Source: an uncultured Lachnospiraceae bacterium
Lineage (GTDB): Bacteria > Bacillota > Clostridia > Lachnospirales > Lachnospiraceae
Assembly (NCBI GenBank): GCA_910587085.1
Contig: CAJUMC010000016.1
Coordinates: 1-54,513 of the forward strand
DNA length: 54,513 nucleotides
Reading direction: 5' to 3'
The notes under the pieces are model-generated. The model saw nothing but the letters and a program-made list of their open reading frames with translations, ran no database searches and had not been told where the DNA came from. This document shows, piece after piece, positions 23,390 through 32,137 of the stretch. Each line of letters starts with the position of its first letter. Within the stretch, counting starts at the first letter, position 1. Made by a program: the position numbers and the translations under genes.

Positions 23390-23953
23390 ATGGAGCATAC
23401 ACTGATTTATCTGCCGAAGGAGCAGTGGGAGGGCACGGCTGTACCGATCGCGTACACGACGGAGGAATATTATGATATTGCAGTGGAACGCGAGGAGGAC
23501 GGCTTTGCAATGAAAATGAAAAAGCGGCGCTTTGCTCAGCCCGTCACGCACACGCCGGAGGAGTATGATTTCCCGGATCGTCTTTATGAAAAGTACTGGG
23601 AAAAGGCATGCGCGCATGGGGTTGTGCAGGACGGCAGGCTGATGGCGGCGATTGAGACGGCGCCGGAAGAATGGTCAAACCGTCTCCGCGTCACGGAGCT
23701 TTGGGTGGATGAGGGGCTGCGCAGGCAGGGGCTCGGGCATGCGCTTATGGAGCTTGCTAGGGAGCAGACGCGCCGGGAAAACCGCCGCGCACTTATCCTG
23801 GAAACGCAGTCGTGCAATGTCAATGCCATCGGCTTTTATCTGCACGAAGGGTTTACGCTGATCGGCTTTGACGCCTGCTGCTATACCAACCGGGATCTGG
23901 AGCGAAAAGAGGTGCGTGTGGAGCTCGGCTGGTTCCCGCCTCAACAGACCTGA
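23390..23953 (+). CDS. GNAT-family N-acetyltransferase
   Basis: 187 residues. ELWVDEGLRRQGLGHALMEL gives the acetyl-CoA loop (RRQGLG), and LILETQSCNVNAIGFYLHEG the Asn-x-x-Ala-x-x-Phe-Tyr motif near the end. The N-terminal 75 residues (starting MEHTLIYLPKEQW) are less conserved. The acceptor cannot be predicted; relatives include aminoglycoside and streptothricin acetyltransferases. AGAGGT lies directly before the chosen ATG; an in-frame start 23 codons upstream lacks such a site. It is an intact gene, unlike the GNAT relic at 17190-17539. Confidence 0.85.
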   Translation: MEHTLIYLPKEQWEGTAVPIAYTTEEYYDIAVEREEDGFAMKMKKRRFAQPVTHTPEEYDFPDRLYEKYWEKACAHGVVQDGRLMAAIETAPEEWSNRLRVTELWVDEGLRRQGLGHALMELAREQTRRENRRALILETQSCNVNAIGFYLHEGFTLIGFDACCYTNRDLERKEVRVELGWFPPQQT

Positions 23954-23971
23954 TACGATGGAGTTGATTTT

Positions 23972-24373
23972 GTGCGGACAGGGAAAAAACAGCTGATCGG
24001 CTGCCTTCTGGCGCTGTGTATGTTTTTTGCGGGAATGTGCCCGGAGCAGGCGCAGGCACATTCCTTTTTTGTATGCGCGGATTCGGAGCCTGCAGCCTGG
24101 ATTGCGCGTCCGGACGCCGGGCCGGAGGAGATGGATGTCTGCACGGTTGAAATGCTTGGCATTCGGAATACCGGTATGTCTTATGGCAGACGCACGGCTC
24201 TTCCCGGCGGTTTCCGCCGGACGTCCGGGCTGTTCCTGAGCCGCGTGCCCGCTTGCGGAGCGGACGCGCCTGTTTTCTTCTCCCGTGGGCCGGTCCGTGC
24301 GGAACGGTTTCCAAAGCTGCGGCAGCCGGCCGCAGTTCTTCATTATATCCACAACAAGGACGGAAAAAAATAA
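23972..24373 (+). CDS. Secreted small protein, unknown
   Basis: 133 residues from a GTG start with GGAG eight bases upstream. A classical signal peptide (KKQLIGCLLALCMFFAGMC, then PEQAQA-HSF as the likely cleavage site) is followed by a Pro/Arg/Gly-rich mature part without recognised domain, ending RQPAAVLHYIHNKDGKK. The start codon is uncertain, but the signal peptide argues for a true gene. It begins 18 bases after the GNAT stop and precedes the antiporter by 81 bases, so it may be co-transcribed. Confidence 0.5.
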   Translation: MRTGKKQLIGCLLALCMFFAGMCPEQAQAHSFFVCADSEPAAWIARPDAGPEEMDVCTVEMLGIRNTGMSYGRRTALPGGFRRTSGLFLSRVPACGADAPVFFSRGPVRAERFPKLRQPAAVLHYIHNKDGKK

Positions 24374-24454
24374 AATATCATCAGAATCTTCAGAATTTCA
24401 GCGTCTGGCAAAGTGTCAGGCGTATTTGGTGATCCGGAAAGGAGGAAGAAACTG

Positions 24455-25375
24455 ATGATATTCTGGCAGATAGTATTGCTGGCTGTCGGCTTTGCAATGC
24501 TGATTAAGGGGGCCGACTGGTTTGTTGACGGCGCGTCCGGCATTGCGGGAAGGCTCGGGATTCCGCAGATCGTGGTAGGGCTGACAATCGTAGCGATGGG
24601 AACAAGTGCACCCGAGGCTGCGGTCAGCATCACTGCTGCGCTCCGGGACAATGCGGATATCGCAGTGGGAAATGTTGTGGGAAGCAATATTCTGAACATA
24701 CTGATTATTCTTGGAATTACATCTGTGATTGCACCGCTTGCGGTCAGAAAATCCACCTGGAAAATTGAAATACCGTATATGATTGGGATAACGCTGATTT
24801 TTGTTTTTCTCGGAAGGGCGGGAGGGAACCTTTCGTTTGCGGAAGGACTGCTGCTGTGGGGGCTGTTTCTTGCTTATCTCGTCTACCTGTTTCTGCTGGC
24901 AAAACGTCAGCGGGAGGAAAAGCAGAAGAACGAAAAGAGCCTGGGAAGGCTGCTTGTCTGCCTTGCGGCGGGCGGCGCCGTGGTTGTGTTAGGCAGCGAT
25001 ATAACCGTGGACAGCGCGACGCAGATCGCGAGAGCCCTCGGGGTGAGCGACCGTTTTATCGGGCTGACTATCGTTGCGCTCGGAACATCCCTACCGGAGC
25101 TGGTGACTTCCGTTGCGGCGGCCAGAAAGGGCAATGCCGATATTGCGATCGGAAATATTGTGGGAAGCAATATCTTTAATATCCTTTTTGTGCTTGGGAC
25201 TTCGGCGCTGATTACGCCGGTGCCTTACCGGGCGGATTTTCTGACGGACGGCATAATTGCGGCCATGTCCGGCGTGCTGCTCTGGGCCGCGGTGCTGAGA
25301 AAGAAGCAGCTGACCCGCCCGTGGGGGATTGTAATGCTTGTATGCTATGCAGCGTATTTTGCCTGTCTGCTTTAG
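24455..25375 (+). CDS. Sodium/calcium antiporter, CaCA family (YrbG-like)
   Basis: 306 residues, about ten membrane helices in two homologous halves. The two alpha-repeats are plain: VGLTIVAMGTSAPEAAVSI with GNVVGSNILNILI in the first half, and IGLTIVALGTSLPELVTSV with GNIVGSNIFNILF in the second. The Glu in each GTSxPE motif coordinates the cation. It would exchange Ca2+ (or K+) for Na+ or H+ at the cell membrane. The start at 24455 follows AAGGAGGAAG; an earlier in-frame ATG would add a non-hydrophobic extension. Confidence 0.93.
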   Translation: MIFWQIVLLAVGFAMLIKGADWFVDGASGIAGRLGIPQIVVGLTIVAMGTSAPEAAVSITAALRDNADIAVGNVVGSNILNILIILGITSVIAPLAVRKSTWKIEIPYMIGITLIFVFLGRAGGNLSFAEGLLLWGLFLAYLVYLFLLAKRQREEKQKNEKSLGRLLVCLAAGGAVVVLGSDITVDSATQIARALGVSDRFIGLTIVALGTSLPELVTSVAAARKGNADIAIGNIVGSNIFNILFVLGTSALITPVPYRADFLTDGIIAAMSGVLLWAAVLRKKQLTRPWGIVMLVCYAAYFACLL

Positions 25376-25464
25376 GGGGCGGGAAAAGCGCCGCGGCGGA
25401 GTACAGGCGCTTTCAGGGGATGGAACCAGAAAAGAAACCGGATATTTCAGGAGGAGAAATCAGA

Positions 25465-25775
25465 ATGTTTGAGAATATTTTTATCGGCTTATGGTGGTGG
25501 TTGCGATGGTCGGCGCGTATTTCGGATGGCGGCTCGAATACGGTTGGCCGGGGAAGGATGAAACGCAGGAGCCGGCAGCAGCGGAAGGAGAGGAGCCAGC
25601 GGCAGGCTGCGCGGGAAAAAAGCCGGCAGAGAACAGGACGGACGGTGCAAACAGAGGGTAGAAGCTTGCGGCGGACAGGACGGACGGTGTAAACAAAGGG
25701 CGGAAGCTTGCAGCGGACAGGACGGACGGTGTAAACAAAGAGCAGAAGCCGGCAGAGAGGAAAGGCCGGACATGA
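25465..25775 (+). pseudogene. Small membrane protein with 14-residue repeat tail, frameshifted and interrupted
   Basis: A good start (GGAGGAGAAATCAGA, then ATG) opens MFENIFIGL; a one-base shift near 25488 leads into MVVVAMVGAYFGWRLEYGW, completing a single N-terminal membrane helix. The tail is charged and, from 25631, is made of a 42-base repeat encoding KLAADRTDGVNKGR-like units. A TAG at 25659 interrupts the first unit, while the same frame continues through two more copies to TGA at 25773. With both defects repaired the product would have about 102 residues: one helix plus a hydrophilic repeat tail. The family is not recognised. Confidence 0.5.
25631..25755 (+). repeat. 42-base tandem repeat, three copies
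   Basis: Copies begin at 25631, 25673 and 25715 with ACAGGACGGACGGTG and end with GAAGCTTGC or a variant. The period equals 14 codons and the reading frame is preserved, which supports a coding origin. Confidence 0.85.
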
Positions 25776-25904
25776 ACCGCGGCAGGAGAACATAAAGCTG
25801 GCGGAAACCTGCCGCGGACAGAGGACGGGTGCGGAAAGACAGCCGCATAAGGGGGCGGAAAGGCACGGCGTCCCGCCCGGCGGGGCGGGGCGCTGAAAAT
25901 GCGC

Positions 25905-25933
25905 TTTACTTCCAATTTGCAAAGTGCTATAAT
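25905..25933 (+). promoter_or_regulatory. Promoter of the cdaA operon
   Basis: TTTACT at 25905-25910 and TATAAT at 25928-25933, 17-base spacer, 118 bases before the first gene of the operon. Confidence 0.55.
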
Positions 25934-26051
25934 CGAATATACATTGGCGTAAAGTGCACTTTTTTTCCAGCTTCTTTTCCGGTTTCGGGTATAGCCTGAG
26001 AAAAAGTGTTGACAATTATATCAGGCGAACAGGCCGGAAGGGAAGGAAGCC

Positions 26052-26483
26052 ATGCTGAATATAAGAAAGACAAGGCTGATGACCAAGCTAGCCATCTATG
26101 AGCAGGGGCCGGGCAAACAGGATATCAGGCTGAGCAAATATTACAAATCCGATTATGTGCGTCTTCAGATTTTAAAGACGATACTCTCGGTTACGGTCGG
26201 GTATCTGCTGGTACTTACGCTGGTGGGACTCTACAAATCCGAATATCTGATTGCGCAGGCCGTAAATCTGGATTACCGCGCGATCGGCATGACGGTGCTG
26301 GTGATCTATGTTGTGCTGCTCACCGTATATACCGTCGGCGCGATCATCGGCTATTCCATTAAATATGATCTGTCCCGCGGAAAGCTGGCGAAGTATTTTC
26401 GGATGCTCAAGGTAATGCGCCGCTTCTACCGCGATGAGGAGAGCGGCGAGGCGGCCGGAAACGAGGAGGCGAACCATGATTAA
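26052..26483 (+). CDS. Two-helix membrane protein upstream of cdaA
   Basis: 143 residues. A basic N-terminal segment of about 50 residues (RKTRLMTKLAIYEQGPGKQD) is followed by two membrane helices (TVGYLLVLTLVGLY and MTVLVIYVVLLTVYTVGAIIGY) and a charged tail. The ribosome site is AAGGAAG. The stop overlaps the next start by eight bases, so the two proteins are translationally coupled and probably work together. The position, first in the c-di-AMP synthase operon, suggests an envelope or signalling role, but the family is not recognised. Confidence 0.75.
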   Translation: MLNIRKTRLMTKLAIYEQGPGKQDIRLSKYYKSDYVRLQILKTILSVTVGYLLVLTLVGLYKSEYLIAQAVNLDYRAIGMTVLVIYVVLLTVYTVGAIIGYSIKYDLSRGKLAKYFRMLKVMRRFYRDEESGEAAGNEEANHD

Positions 26484-27933
26484 ACTGTTGGAGCTCCGTT
26501 CTCTGCTGAGAACTTATTATCAGAAGTTTCAAATGATTGTTGATCCTGTTTTGAAATTTCTGTTGGCATTCATCACGCTTCGGCTGATCAATTCTGCGCT
26601 GAGGTACGATGCCCGGCTGGAAAAGATGGTTGTTGTTCTGCTGGTTTCCCTGCTGTGTGCGTTTACGCCGCCGTCGATTCTGGTGTTTTTTGCGCTTATG
26701 TTTTCCGTGCTGCATGTGATGGCGGCATCTCCGCTGATGGCGCTCGTCGTGGTTGTCGTGTTTGTCATACTGTACTGCTTTTTCCTGAAATTTGCGCCGC
26801 AGTACGGTTACGCGGTTGTGGGGATACCGATCCTGTATACGCTCAATATCCCGTATCTTGTGCCGATTCTGCTCGGACTGCTGACAAATCCGATCACGAT
26901 ACTTCCGTCTGCTTGCGGTGTGATTGTGTACTATATGTTTGATATTATAAAGAAGCATACGGTAGTAAACGCCAATTACACAACGGATGATGTGCTGCCG
27001 CTGTACACAGAGGTGTTTGAGGATATCACCGGGCGGGCAGAGATCCTCGCTGCGGCGCTTGTGTTTGCTCTGGTGATTATTGCGGTATACGTTGTGCGCA
27101 AGCTGCGGATGGAGTATGCATCGGAGATTGCTATCCTGGCAGGGGCGGTCGTCAATGTGTTCGGTTTCCTGCTCTGCGATCTGAAATTCGGCTCGGCGGG
27201 GACGATCGGAAAAATGATTCTCGGCACAGTGCTTTCGGCGCTGCTGGCGGTAGCCGTTCTGTTTTTCAAGCGCGTACTCGATTATACGGCAGTGGAGAAT
27301 GTGCAGTTTGAGGATGACGACTATTTCTATTATGTAAAGGCAGTGCCGAAGATTGAGATCGGCCTGCAGACGCGGGAGATCAAGCGCATCAACGAAAAAA
27401 GAGCCGCCTCGGAGGACGAAGACGAGGACGATTACGAGGAGATTCTTGACGAGGAGACCGGAGAGGTGTTTTTCCGTCCGAAAAACGGCCGCGGTGCGGG
27501 TGCACAGGTGCGCCGGATGAAGGGCGGACGGCAGATACCGCCGCTGCGCAGGCCTGGAAGAGCAGCGGAGCGCGAGGGGTCAGACCGTGCCGGAACCGGC
27601 AGGAACCGGCCGTTGAGGAACACTTCCGACTGGCCGGATCCGGAGTGGGAGGAACTGGAACGAACTGAATCGGAGCGCGGAAGGGAGCGGGAAAAAATTT
27701 CCGGAAGCAGCAGAAATCTGTCGGCTGGAGCTGCAGCAGACAAAGCGGAGCCGGACAGTGCCGCGGGGAAACGCTCAGGGGAGTCTTTTTCGGAGCCGGA
27801 GGCGGAACGGGAAGAAAACGGGGAGACGGTGCTTCTGAAGGAGGAGGAACTGCTCCGCATGGACGAGCTCGCACGCCGGAAGGCGGCCATGGAAAAGCTC
27901 GATGAGCCGGAGGGGGACAATGGAGGTCATTAA
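26476..27933 (+). CDS. Polytopic membrane protein with charged disordered tail, upstream of cdaA
   Basis: 485 residues. The first 275 contain about eight to nine hydrophobic helices (for instance MVVVLLVSLLCAFTPPSILV and YLVPILLGLLTNPITIL). The last 185 are cytoplasmic, extremely charged and low in complexity (EDEDEDDYEEILDEETGEV, then many Arg, Glu and Ser) and likely disordered. GAGGAGGC precedes the ATG within the end of the previous gene, and the stop overlaps the cdaA start by 14 bases. Such tight coupling with a diadenylate cyclase makes a regulatory partner plausible. Not a recognised family. Confidence 0.8.
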   Translation: MIKLLELRSLLRTYYQKFQMIVDPVLKFLLAFITLRLINSALRYDARLEKMVVVLLVSLLCAFTPPSILVFFALMFSVLHVMAASPLMALVVVVVFVILYCFFLKFAPQYGYAVVGIPILYTLNIPYLVPILLGLLTNPITILPSACGVIVYYMFDIIKKHTVVNANYTTDDVLPLYTEVFEDITGRAEILAAALVFALVIIAVYVVRKLRMEYASEIAILAGAVVNVFGFLLCDLKFGSAGTIGKMILGTVLSALLAVAVLFFKRVLDYTAVENVQFEDDDYFYYVKAVPKIEIGLQTREIKRINEKRAASEDEDEDDYEEILDEETGEVFFRPKNGRGAGAQVRRMKGGRQIPPLRRPGRAAEREGSDRAGTGRNRPLRNTSDWPDPEWEELERTESERGREREKISGSSRNLSAGAAADKAEPDSAAGKRSGESFSEPEAEREENGETVLLKEEELLRMDELARRKAAMEKLDEPEGDNGGH

Positions 27934-28771
27934 AACATTCTTTGACGAATATTTTGTACGGCTCGCGAAGCTGAATGTCACGGATGTCATTGAGATTCTG
28001 ATTATAGCGGTTATCATTTACTATTTCCTTCGGTGGATCAAGACCACGAATGCCTGGGCCGTGCTGAAGGGGCTGCTGTTTCTGCTGCTCTTCTGGTTTA
28101 TCGCGTCCATCTTCAAACTGCACGCGATCCTGTGGATTTTCGTGAACGCCGTCGGGGTCGGGATCACCGCGATCATCATTCTGTTTCAGCCGGAGCTGCG
28201 CAAGGTGCTTGAGCAGCTCGGACAGCGGGATATTGTTCCGTCCATCTTCGGATCCGGCTCGGAAGGGAAGTCGGTTCTGAGCGACAGGGATATCGAAGAG
28301 CTGGTGCGCGGGGTGTACACGATGGCAAAGGAAAAAACCGGCGCGCTCATTGTGATCGAGCAGCAGATTGACGTGCAGAAGTACATTGACACCGGCATTG
28401 TGCTGGATGCGGATATTTCCTCGGGGCTGCTGATCAGCATTTTTGAGGAAAACAAGCCGCTGCACGACGGGGCCGTGATTATCCGGGGCAGGAAGATCGC
28501 AGCGGCGACCTGCTATCTGCCTCTGTCCCAGAATATGCAGCTGAGCAAGGAGATGGGGACGAGGCACCGCGCTGGGGTCGGCATCAGCGAGGAGAGCGAC
28601 AGCTTCACCATAATTGTGTCCGAGGAGACAGGGAAGGTATCCATCGCGAAATCGGGGGAGATTATCCGCGGAATCAGCGGAGATCTTCTGAAGGAGCAGC
28701 TTTTCGGAATGCGCCGGCCGGAGGAGAAGAAAAAGGGCTGGTTCCTGCTCGGAAAAAAGGAAAAGGCCTGA
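27920..28771 (+). CDS. cdaA: Diadenylate cyclase CdaA
   Basis: 283 residues. Membrane helices lie in the first 90 residues (VIEILIIAVIIYYFL, LLFLLLFWFIASIF, WIFVNAVGVGITAIIILF), followed by the DAC domain with the two catalytic motifs DGA (183-185, in PLHDGAVIIRG) and RHR (215-217, in GTRHRAGVGISE). It condenses two ATP into c-di-AMP, a second messenger controlling potassium and osmolyte uptake and cell-wall balance. The start overlaps the preceding membrane protein gene. cdaR follows after 35 bases as in most Firmicutes, but glmM, usually third, is absent here. Confidence 0.96.
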   Translation: MEVIKTFFDEYFVRLAKLNVTDVIEILIIAVIIYYFLRWIKTTNAWAVLKGLLFLLLFWFIASIFKLHAILWIFVNAVGVGITAIIILFQPELRKVLEQLGQRDIVPSIFGSGSEGKSVLSDRDIEELVRGVYTMAKEKTGALIVIEQQIDVQKYIDTGIVLDADISSGLLISIFEENKPLHDGAVIIRGRKIAAATCYLPLSQNMQLSKEMGTRHRAGVGISEESDSFTIIVSEETGKVSIAKSGEIIRGISGDLLKEQLFGMRRPEEKKKGWFLLGKKEKA

Positions 28772-28806
28772 CGGCAGGGCGGGCCGCTTGAGGGGAACAA
28801 AACAGT

Positions 28807-30258
28807 ATGAACGAAAAGGACAGGAAAACGGGAAAACAGGAAAGCGGGGAAAGCGGCGGTGCAAAAGCACATGTAAGAAGGCTGCTGATATCGCTGAAAA
28901 ACAGACTGCTGCACAATTTCGGGTGGAAGCTGGTTTCTCTGATCAGCGCTTTTGGCGTCTGGATGGCGATTATGAATATGCAGGATCCCTATATATCGGT
29001 GACAATCGAAAATATTCCGGTTGCCGTGCTGAACGAGAGCGCCCTGCAGGAGCAGGGAAAGATCAGCGATATCGAGAGCGGCAGGACGGCGGATGTCAAG
29101 GTCCGGGCACCGCGGTCGGTTGCGGATAATCTGACGGCAGCCGATTTTGAGGTCACAGCGGATTACCGGCAGATGTCCCTTGTCTATGCGGTGCCGATCC
29201 AGGTGCGGGTAAGTGAGAAAAGCGCGTTTGCCAGGGAGGATATTATAATTGAAGAAAAGAGTCCGGAGGTTATGATGCTCACGCTGGAGGATTACGTGAG
29301 AGAAACCTTCCGTGTGGACATACAGCCGAAAGGGCAGGCGGCGGAGGGCTTCTATGTGTCCAATATGACGGTGCGCCCGAACCTGCTGCAGATTGCCGGC
29401 TCGAAGAAGCAGATCGACCGGATTGAGAAGGTTGTCGTCGAGGTGGATACGACCGGGGTGAGAAAAAGCTTTGAGCAGGTGGCACAGGTTCAGGCTTACG
29501 ACAGAAACGGCTATGTGGTGGACGACGTAAAGCTAGAATACGAGGCGACGGAGGTTGCGGTTGAAGTAACCGTGCTGCCGGTCAAGAAAATCCTGCTGCT
29601 GATTTCGATTGAGGGTAAGCCGAGCTACGGCTATGAATGCACCGGGACGCAGCATGTCCCTACGGAGATTACCATAGCGGGCACCGAGGAGGATCTGCGC
29701 TCGATTTACTCCATGACGATACCGTTCGATATCAGTATGCAGAGCGACGATGTCGAGGCCAGCATAAATATCGAGACATACCTGAACGAACAGTATGAAG
29801 GGCGGTATGTGCTTGTGGACGACGAAAAATATGTGACGGTCAAGGCGGAGATTGAAAAGCTGCCGGCAGCGGATTTTAAGGTCAGCAGCGCCGATATTGA
29901 GGTGCGGGGACTGGCGGAGGGCTGCGGCCTGACCTTTACCACAAAAAATGATATCAACATCAAGGTGCTCGGCAGTCAGGAGGCGCTTGACGCGCTTACC
30001 AGGCAGCAGCTGAGGCTGTATATTGACGTGACGGACTATGAGCCCGGCAGCCATTACGTGTCAGTGTATTCCGACACGGAGGCGGATGTAACCGTGCGCA
30101 CCGGAACGATCGGCATTGAGATAATCGAGACGAAGGACACGTTTGAAGTGATTGATACCGGGCTGAGCAGCGGGGACGGGGATGCCGACCCTGGTACGGG
30201 CGATGCTGCGATGGAGGACGGGGACGGCGACAACGCCGGAAACGCCATGCCGGAATAG
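28807..30258 (+). CDS. cdaR: CdaA regulator, YbbR-domain protein
   Basis: 483 residues. A short cytoplasmic start is followed by one membrane helix (LVSLISAFGVWMAIMNM, about residues 39-58) and an extracytoplasmic part with several YbbR repeats of about 80 residues, recognisable by NIPVAVLNE, PEVMMLTLEDY, PNLLQIAGSKKQIDRIEKV, VPTEITIAGTEEDLRSI and ADIEVRGLAEG. The C-terminal 35 residues are an acidic Gly/Asp-rich tail. The family controls CdaA activity at the membrane. It is the last gene of the operon, with leuA 90 bases downstream. Confidence 0.9.
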   Translation: MNEKDRKTGKQESGESGGAKAHVRRLLISLKNRLLHNFGWKLVSLISAFGVWMAIMNMQDPYISVTIENIPVAVLNESALQEQGKISDIESGRTADVKVRAPRSVADNLTAADFEVTADYRQMSLVYAVPIQVRVSEKSAFAREDIIIEEKSPEVMMLTLEDYVRETFRVDIQPKGQAAEGFYVSNMTVRPNLLQIAGSKKQIDRIEKVVVEVDTTGVRKSFEQVAQVQAYDRNGYVVDDVKLEYEATEVAVEVTVLPVKKILLLISIEGKPSYGYECTGTQHVPTEITIAGTEEDLRSIYSMTIPFDISMQSDDVEASINIETYLNEQYEGRYVLVDDEKYVTVKAEIEKLPAADFKVSSADIEVRGLAEGCGLTFTTKNDINIKVLGSQEALDALTRQQLRLYIDVTDYEPGSHYVSVYSDTEADVTVRTGTIGIEIIETKDTFEVIDTGLSSGDGDADPGTGDAAMEDGDGDNAGNAMPE

Positions 30259-30347
30259 GAGCGGCCCGCTCCCGGACGGTTTCGGCCTGATTCTGATAAG
30301 GGGATTAAGGAAAGCGGCAGTTTGCCCGGAAAGAGAGGATGGACAGA

Positions 30348-32009
30348 ATGAATTATAAGCGTTACCGCAGAAATCCGGTGGTGGATTATCCGGAGAGAGA
30401 ATGGCCGAATAAAGAAATCGAGAAGGCGCCGGCCTGGTGCAGCGTGGATCTGCGTGACGGTAATCAGGCGCTGATCGAACCGATGGTCGTGGAGGAAAAA
30501 ATCGAATTTTTCAATATGCTGGTGAAGCTCGGTTTTAAGGAGATAGAGATCGGGTTTCCGTCGGCATCCCAGATTGAATATGACTTTCTGCGCCAGCTGG
30601 TTGACAGGAAGATGATACCGGACGACGTGACCGTGCAGGTGCTGACCCAGTGCCGCGAGCATCTGATCAAGCGTACCTTTGAGGCGATCCGGGGAGTGAA
30701 GCGCGCAGTGGTACATATCTACAATTCCACGTCGACGCTGCAGCGGGATGTTGTATTCGGCATGTCCCGGCCGGAAATTATTCAGATTGCCGCAGAAGGA
30801 ACAAAGCTTGTCAAGGAATACGCGAAGGCATTTCCGGGCAAAATCATACTGGAATATTCGCCGGAGAGCTTTACCGGCACTGAGCTGGATTTCGCGCTGG
30901 AGATCTGCACCGCGGTGCAGGAGATCTGGCAGCCGACGCCGGACAACAAAATTATTTTCAATCTGCCGTCTACGGTCGAGATGAATACGCCGAATGTCTA
31001 TGCGGATCAGATTGAATGGATGTCCAGACATTTCAAGGACAGGGAAAGCATAATTCTCTCGGTGCATCCGCACAACGACCGCGGCTGCGGCGTGGCGGCA
31101 TCCGAGCTGGCGCTGCTCGCAGGGGCTGACCGCGTTGAGGGCACGCTGTTCGGAAACGGGGAGCGCACCGGCAACGTCGATATCCTGACGATCGCCTACA
31201 ATATGTTTTCCCAGGGCATCGATCCGGGACTTGCCATCGGGAATATCCGGGAGATTGCGGAGGTGTATGAACGCTGCTGCAAGCTGCCGATCCCGGAGAG
31301 ACATCCGTATGCGGGCAAGCTTGTGTTCACGGCGTTTTCCGGCTCCCACCAGGACGCCATCAACAAGGGCGTAAAGGCCATGAAGGAGCGGGGCAGCGAG
31401 ATCTGGCAGGTTCCGTATCTGCCGATCGATCCGGCGGATATCGGGAGAATGTACGAGCCGATCGTGCGCATCAACAGCCAGTCCGGCAAGGGCGGCGTGG
31501 CATTTATTATGGAAACTTATTTCGGATTCCGGCTGCCGAAGGGGATGCACAAGGAATTTGCGGATGTCGTGCAGGTAATTACGGAGAAGCAGGGCGAGGT
31601 CGGGCCGGAGCAGATTATGTCCGAATTCCGGAGCTGCTATCTGAACCGGAAGGAACCGTATCATTTCCGCAGAAGCCGCATGGAGGAAATTTCCGCCGCG
31701 GAGGGCGACTACAATACCCGCGTAACAGTGGAATATACGTACGAGGGTGAGGCGAGGAGCTTCTCCTCGACAGGCAACGGGCCGATTGACGCCGTAAAGC
31801 ACGGGCTTTCCCAGGAGACGGGGCTTGACCTTCGTGTGCTCGACTACAATGAGCATGCGCTTCAGGAGGGGTCCACGGCGCAGGCTGCCGCCTACATTCA
31901 TCTGATGGACAGCAAAACCGGAAAAACGACATTCGGCGTGGGCGTCAGCTCCAACATTACAAGGGCGTCGTTCCGGGCGATGTTCAGTGCTCTGAACCGG
32001 CTGCTGTAG
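30348..32009 (+). CDS. leuA: 2-isopropylmalate synthase
   Basis: 553 residues, the longer LeuA type. The catalytic motif VDLRDGNQAL (about 33-42) includes Arg36 and Asp37; HPHNDRG provides metal-binding His; GNGERTGNVD is the second signature. The C-terminal 120 residues form the regulatory LeuA dimer domain, where leucine usually inhibits. It condenses acetyl-CoA with 2-oxoisovalerate, the first step of leucine synthesis. Two in-frame ATGs lie nine bases apart; the second (30348) is placed correctly after GAGAGG. No other leu gene is in the window and no leucine T-box or leader was seen, so it is an isolated copy. Confidence 0.93.
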   Translation: MNYKRYRRNPVVDYPEREWPNKEIEKAPAWCSVDLRDGNQALIEPMVVEEKIEFFNMLVKLGFKEIEIGFPSASQIEYDFLRQLVDRKMIPDDVTVQVLTQCREHLIKRTFEAIRGVKRAVVHIYNSTSTLQRDVVFGMSRPEIIQIAAEGTKLVKEYAKAFPGKIILEYSPESFTGTELDFALEICTAVQEIWQPTPDNKIIFNLPSTVEMNTPNVYADQIEWMSRHFKDRESIILSVHPHNDRGCGVAASELALLAGADRVEGTLFGNGERTGNVDILTIAYNMFSQGIDPGLAIGNIREIAEVYERCCKLPIPERHPYAGKLVFTAFSGSHQDAINKGVKAMKERGSEIWQVPYLPIDPADIGRMYEPIVRINSQSGKGGVAFIMETYFGFRLPKGMHKEFADVVQVITEKQGEVGPEQIMSEFRSCYLNRKEPYHFRRSRMEEISAAEGDYNTRVTVEYTYEGEARSFSSTGNGPIDAVKHGLSQETGLDLRVLDYNEHALQEGSTAQAAAYIHLMDSKTGKTTFGVGVSSNITRASFRAMFSALNRLL

Positions 32010-32137
32010 GCAGGATGCGGAGGAAATAGCATGCGCAAGAGCTGCAGGATGCTCCGTCTTATGCGGCGGGTTCTGCAGGAACGGCAAAGAATAAGCAGGG
32101 CGGCGCCGGTCTGACCGCGCCGCTGACGGGTATAAGA

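Noticed and set aside
32031..32117. 28-codon frame with a good ribosome site before the export permease
   Set aside because: Arg-rich, no recognisable features and probably part of the leader; too little evidence to call a gene.
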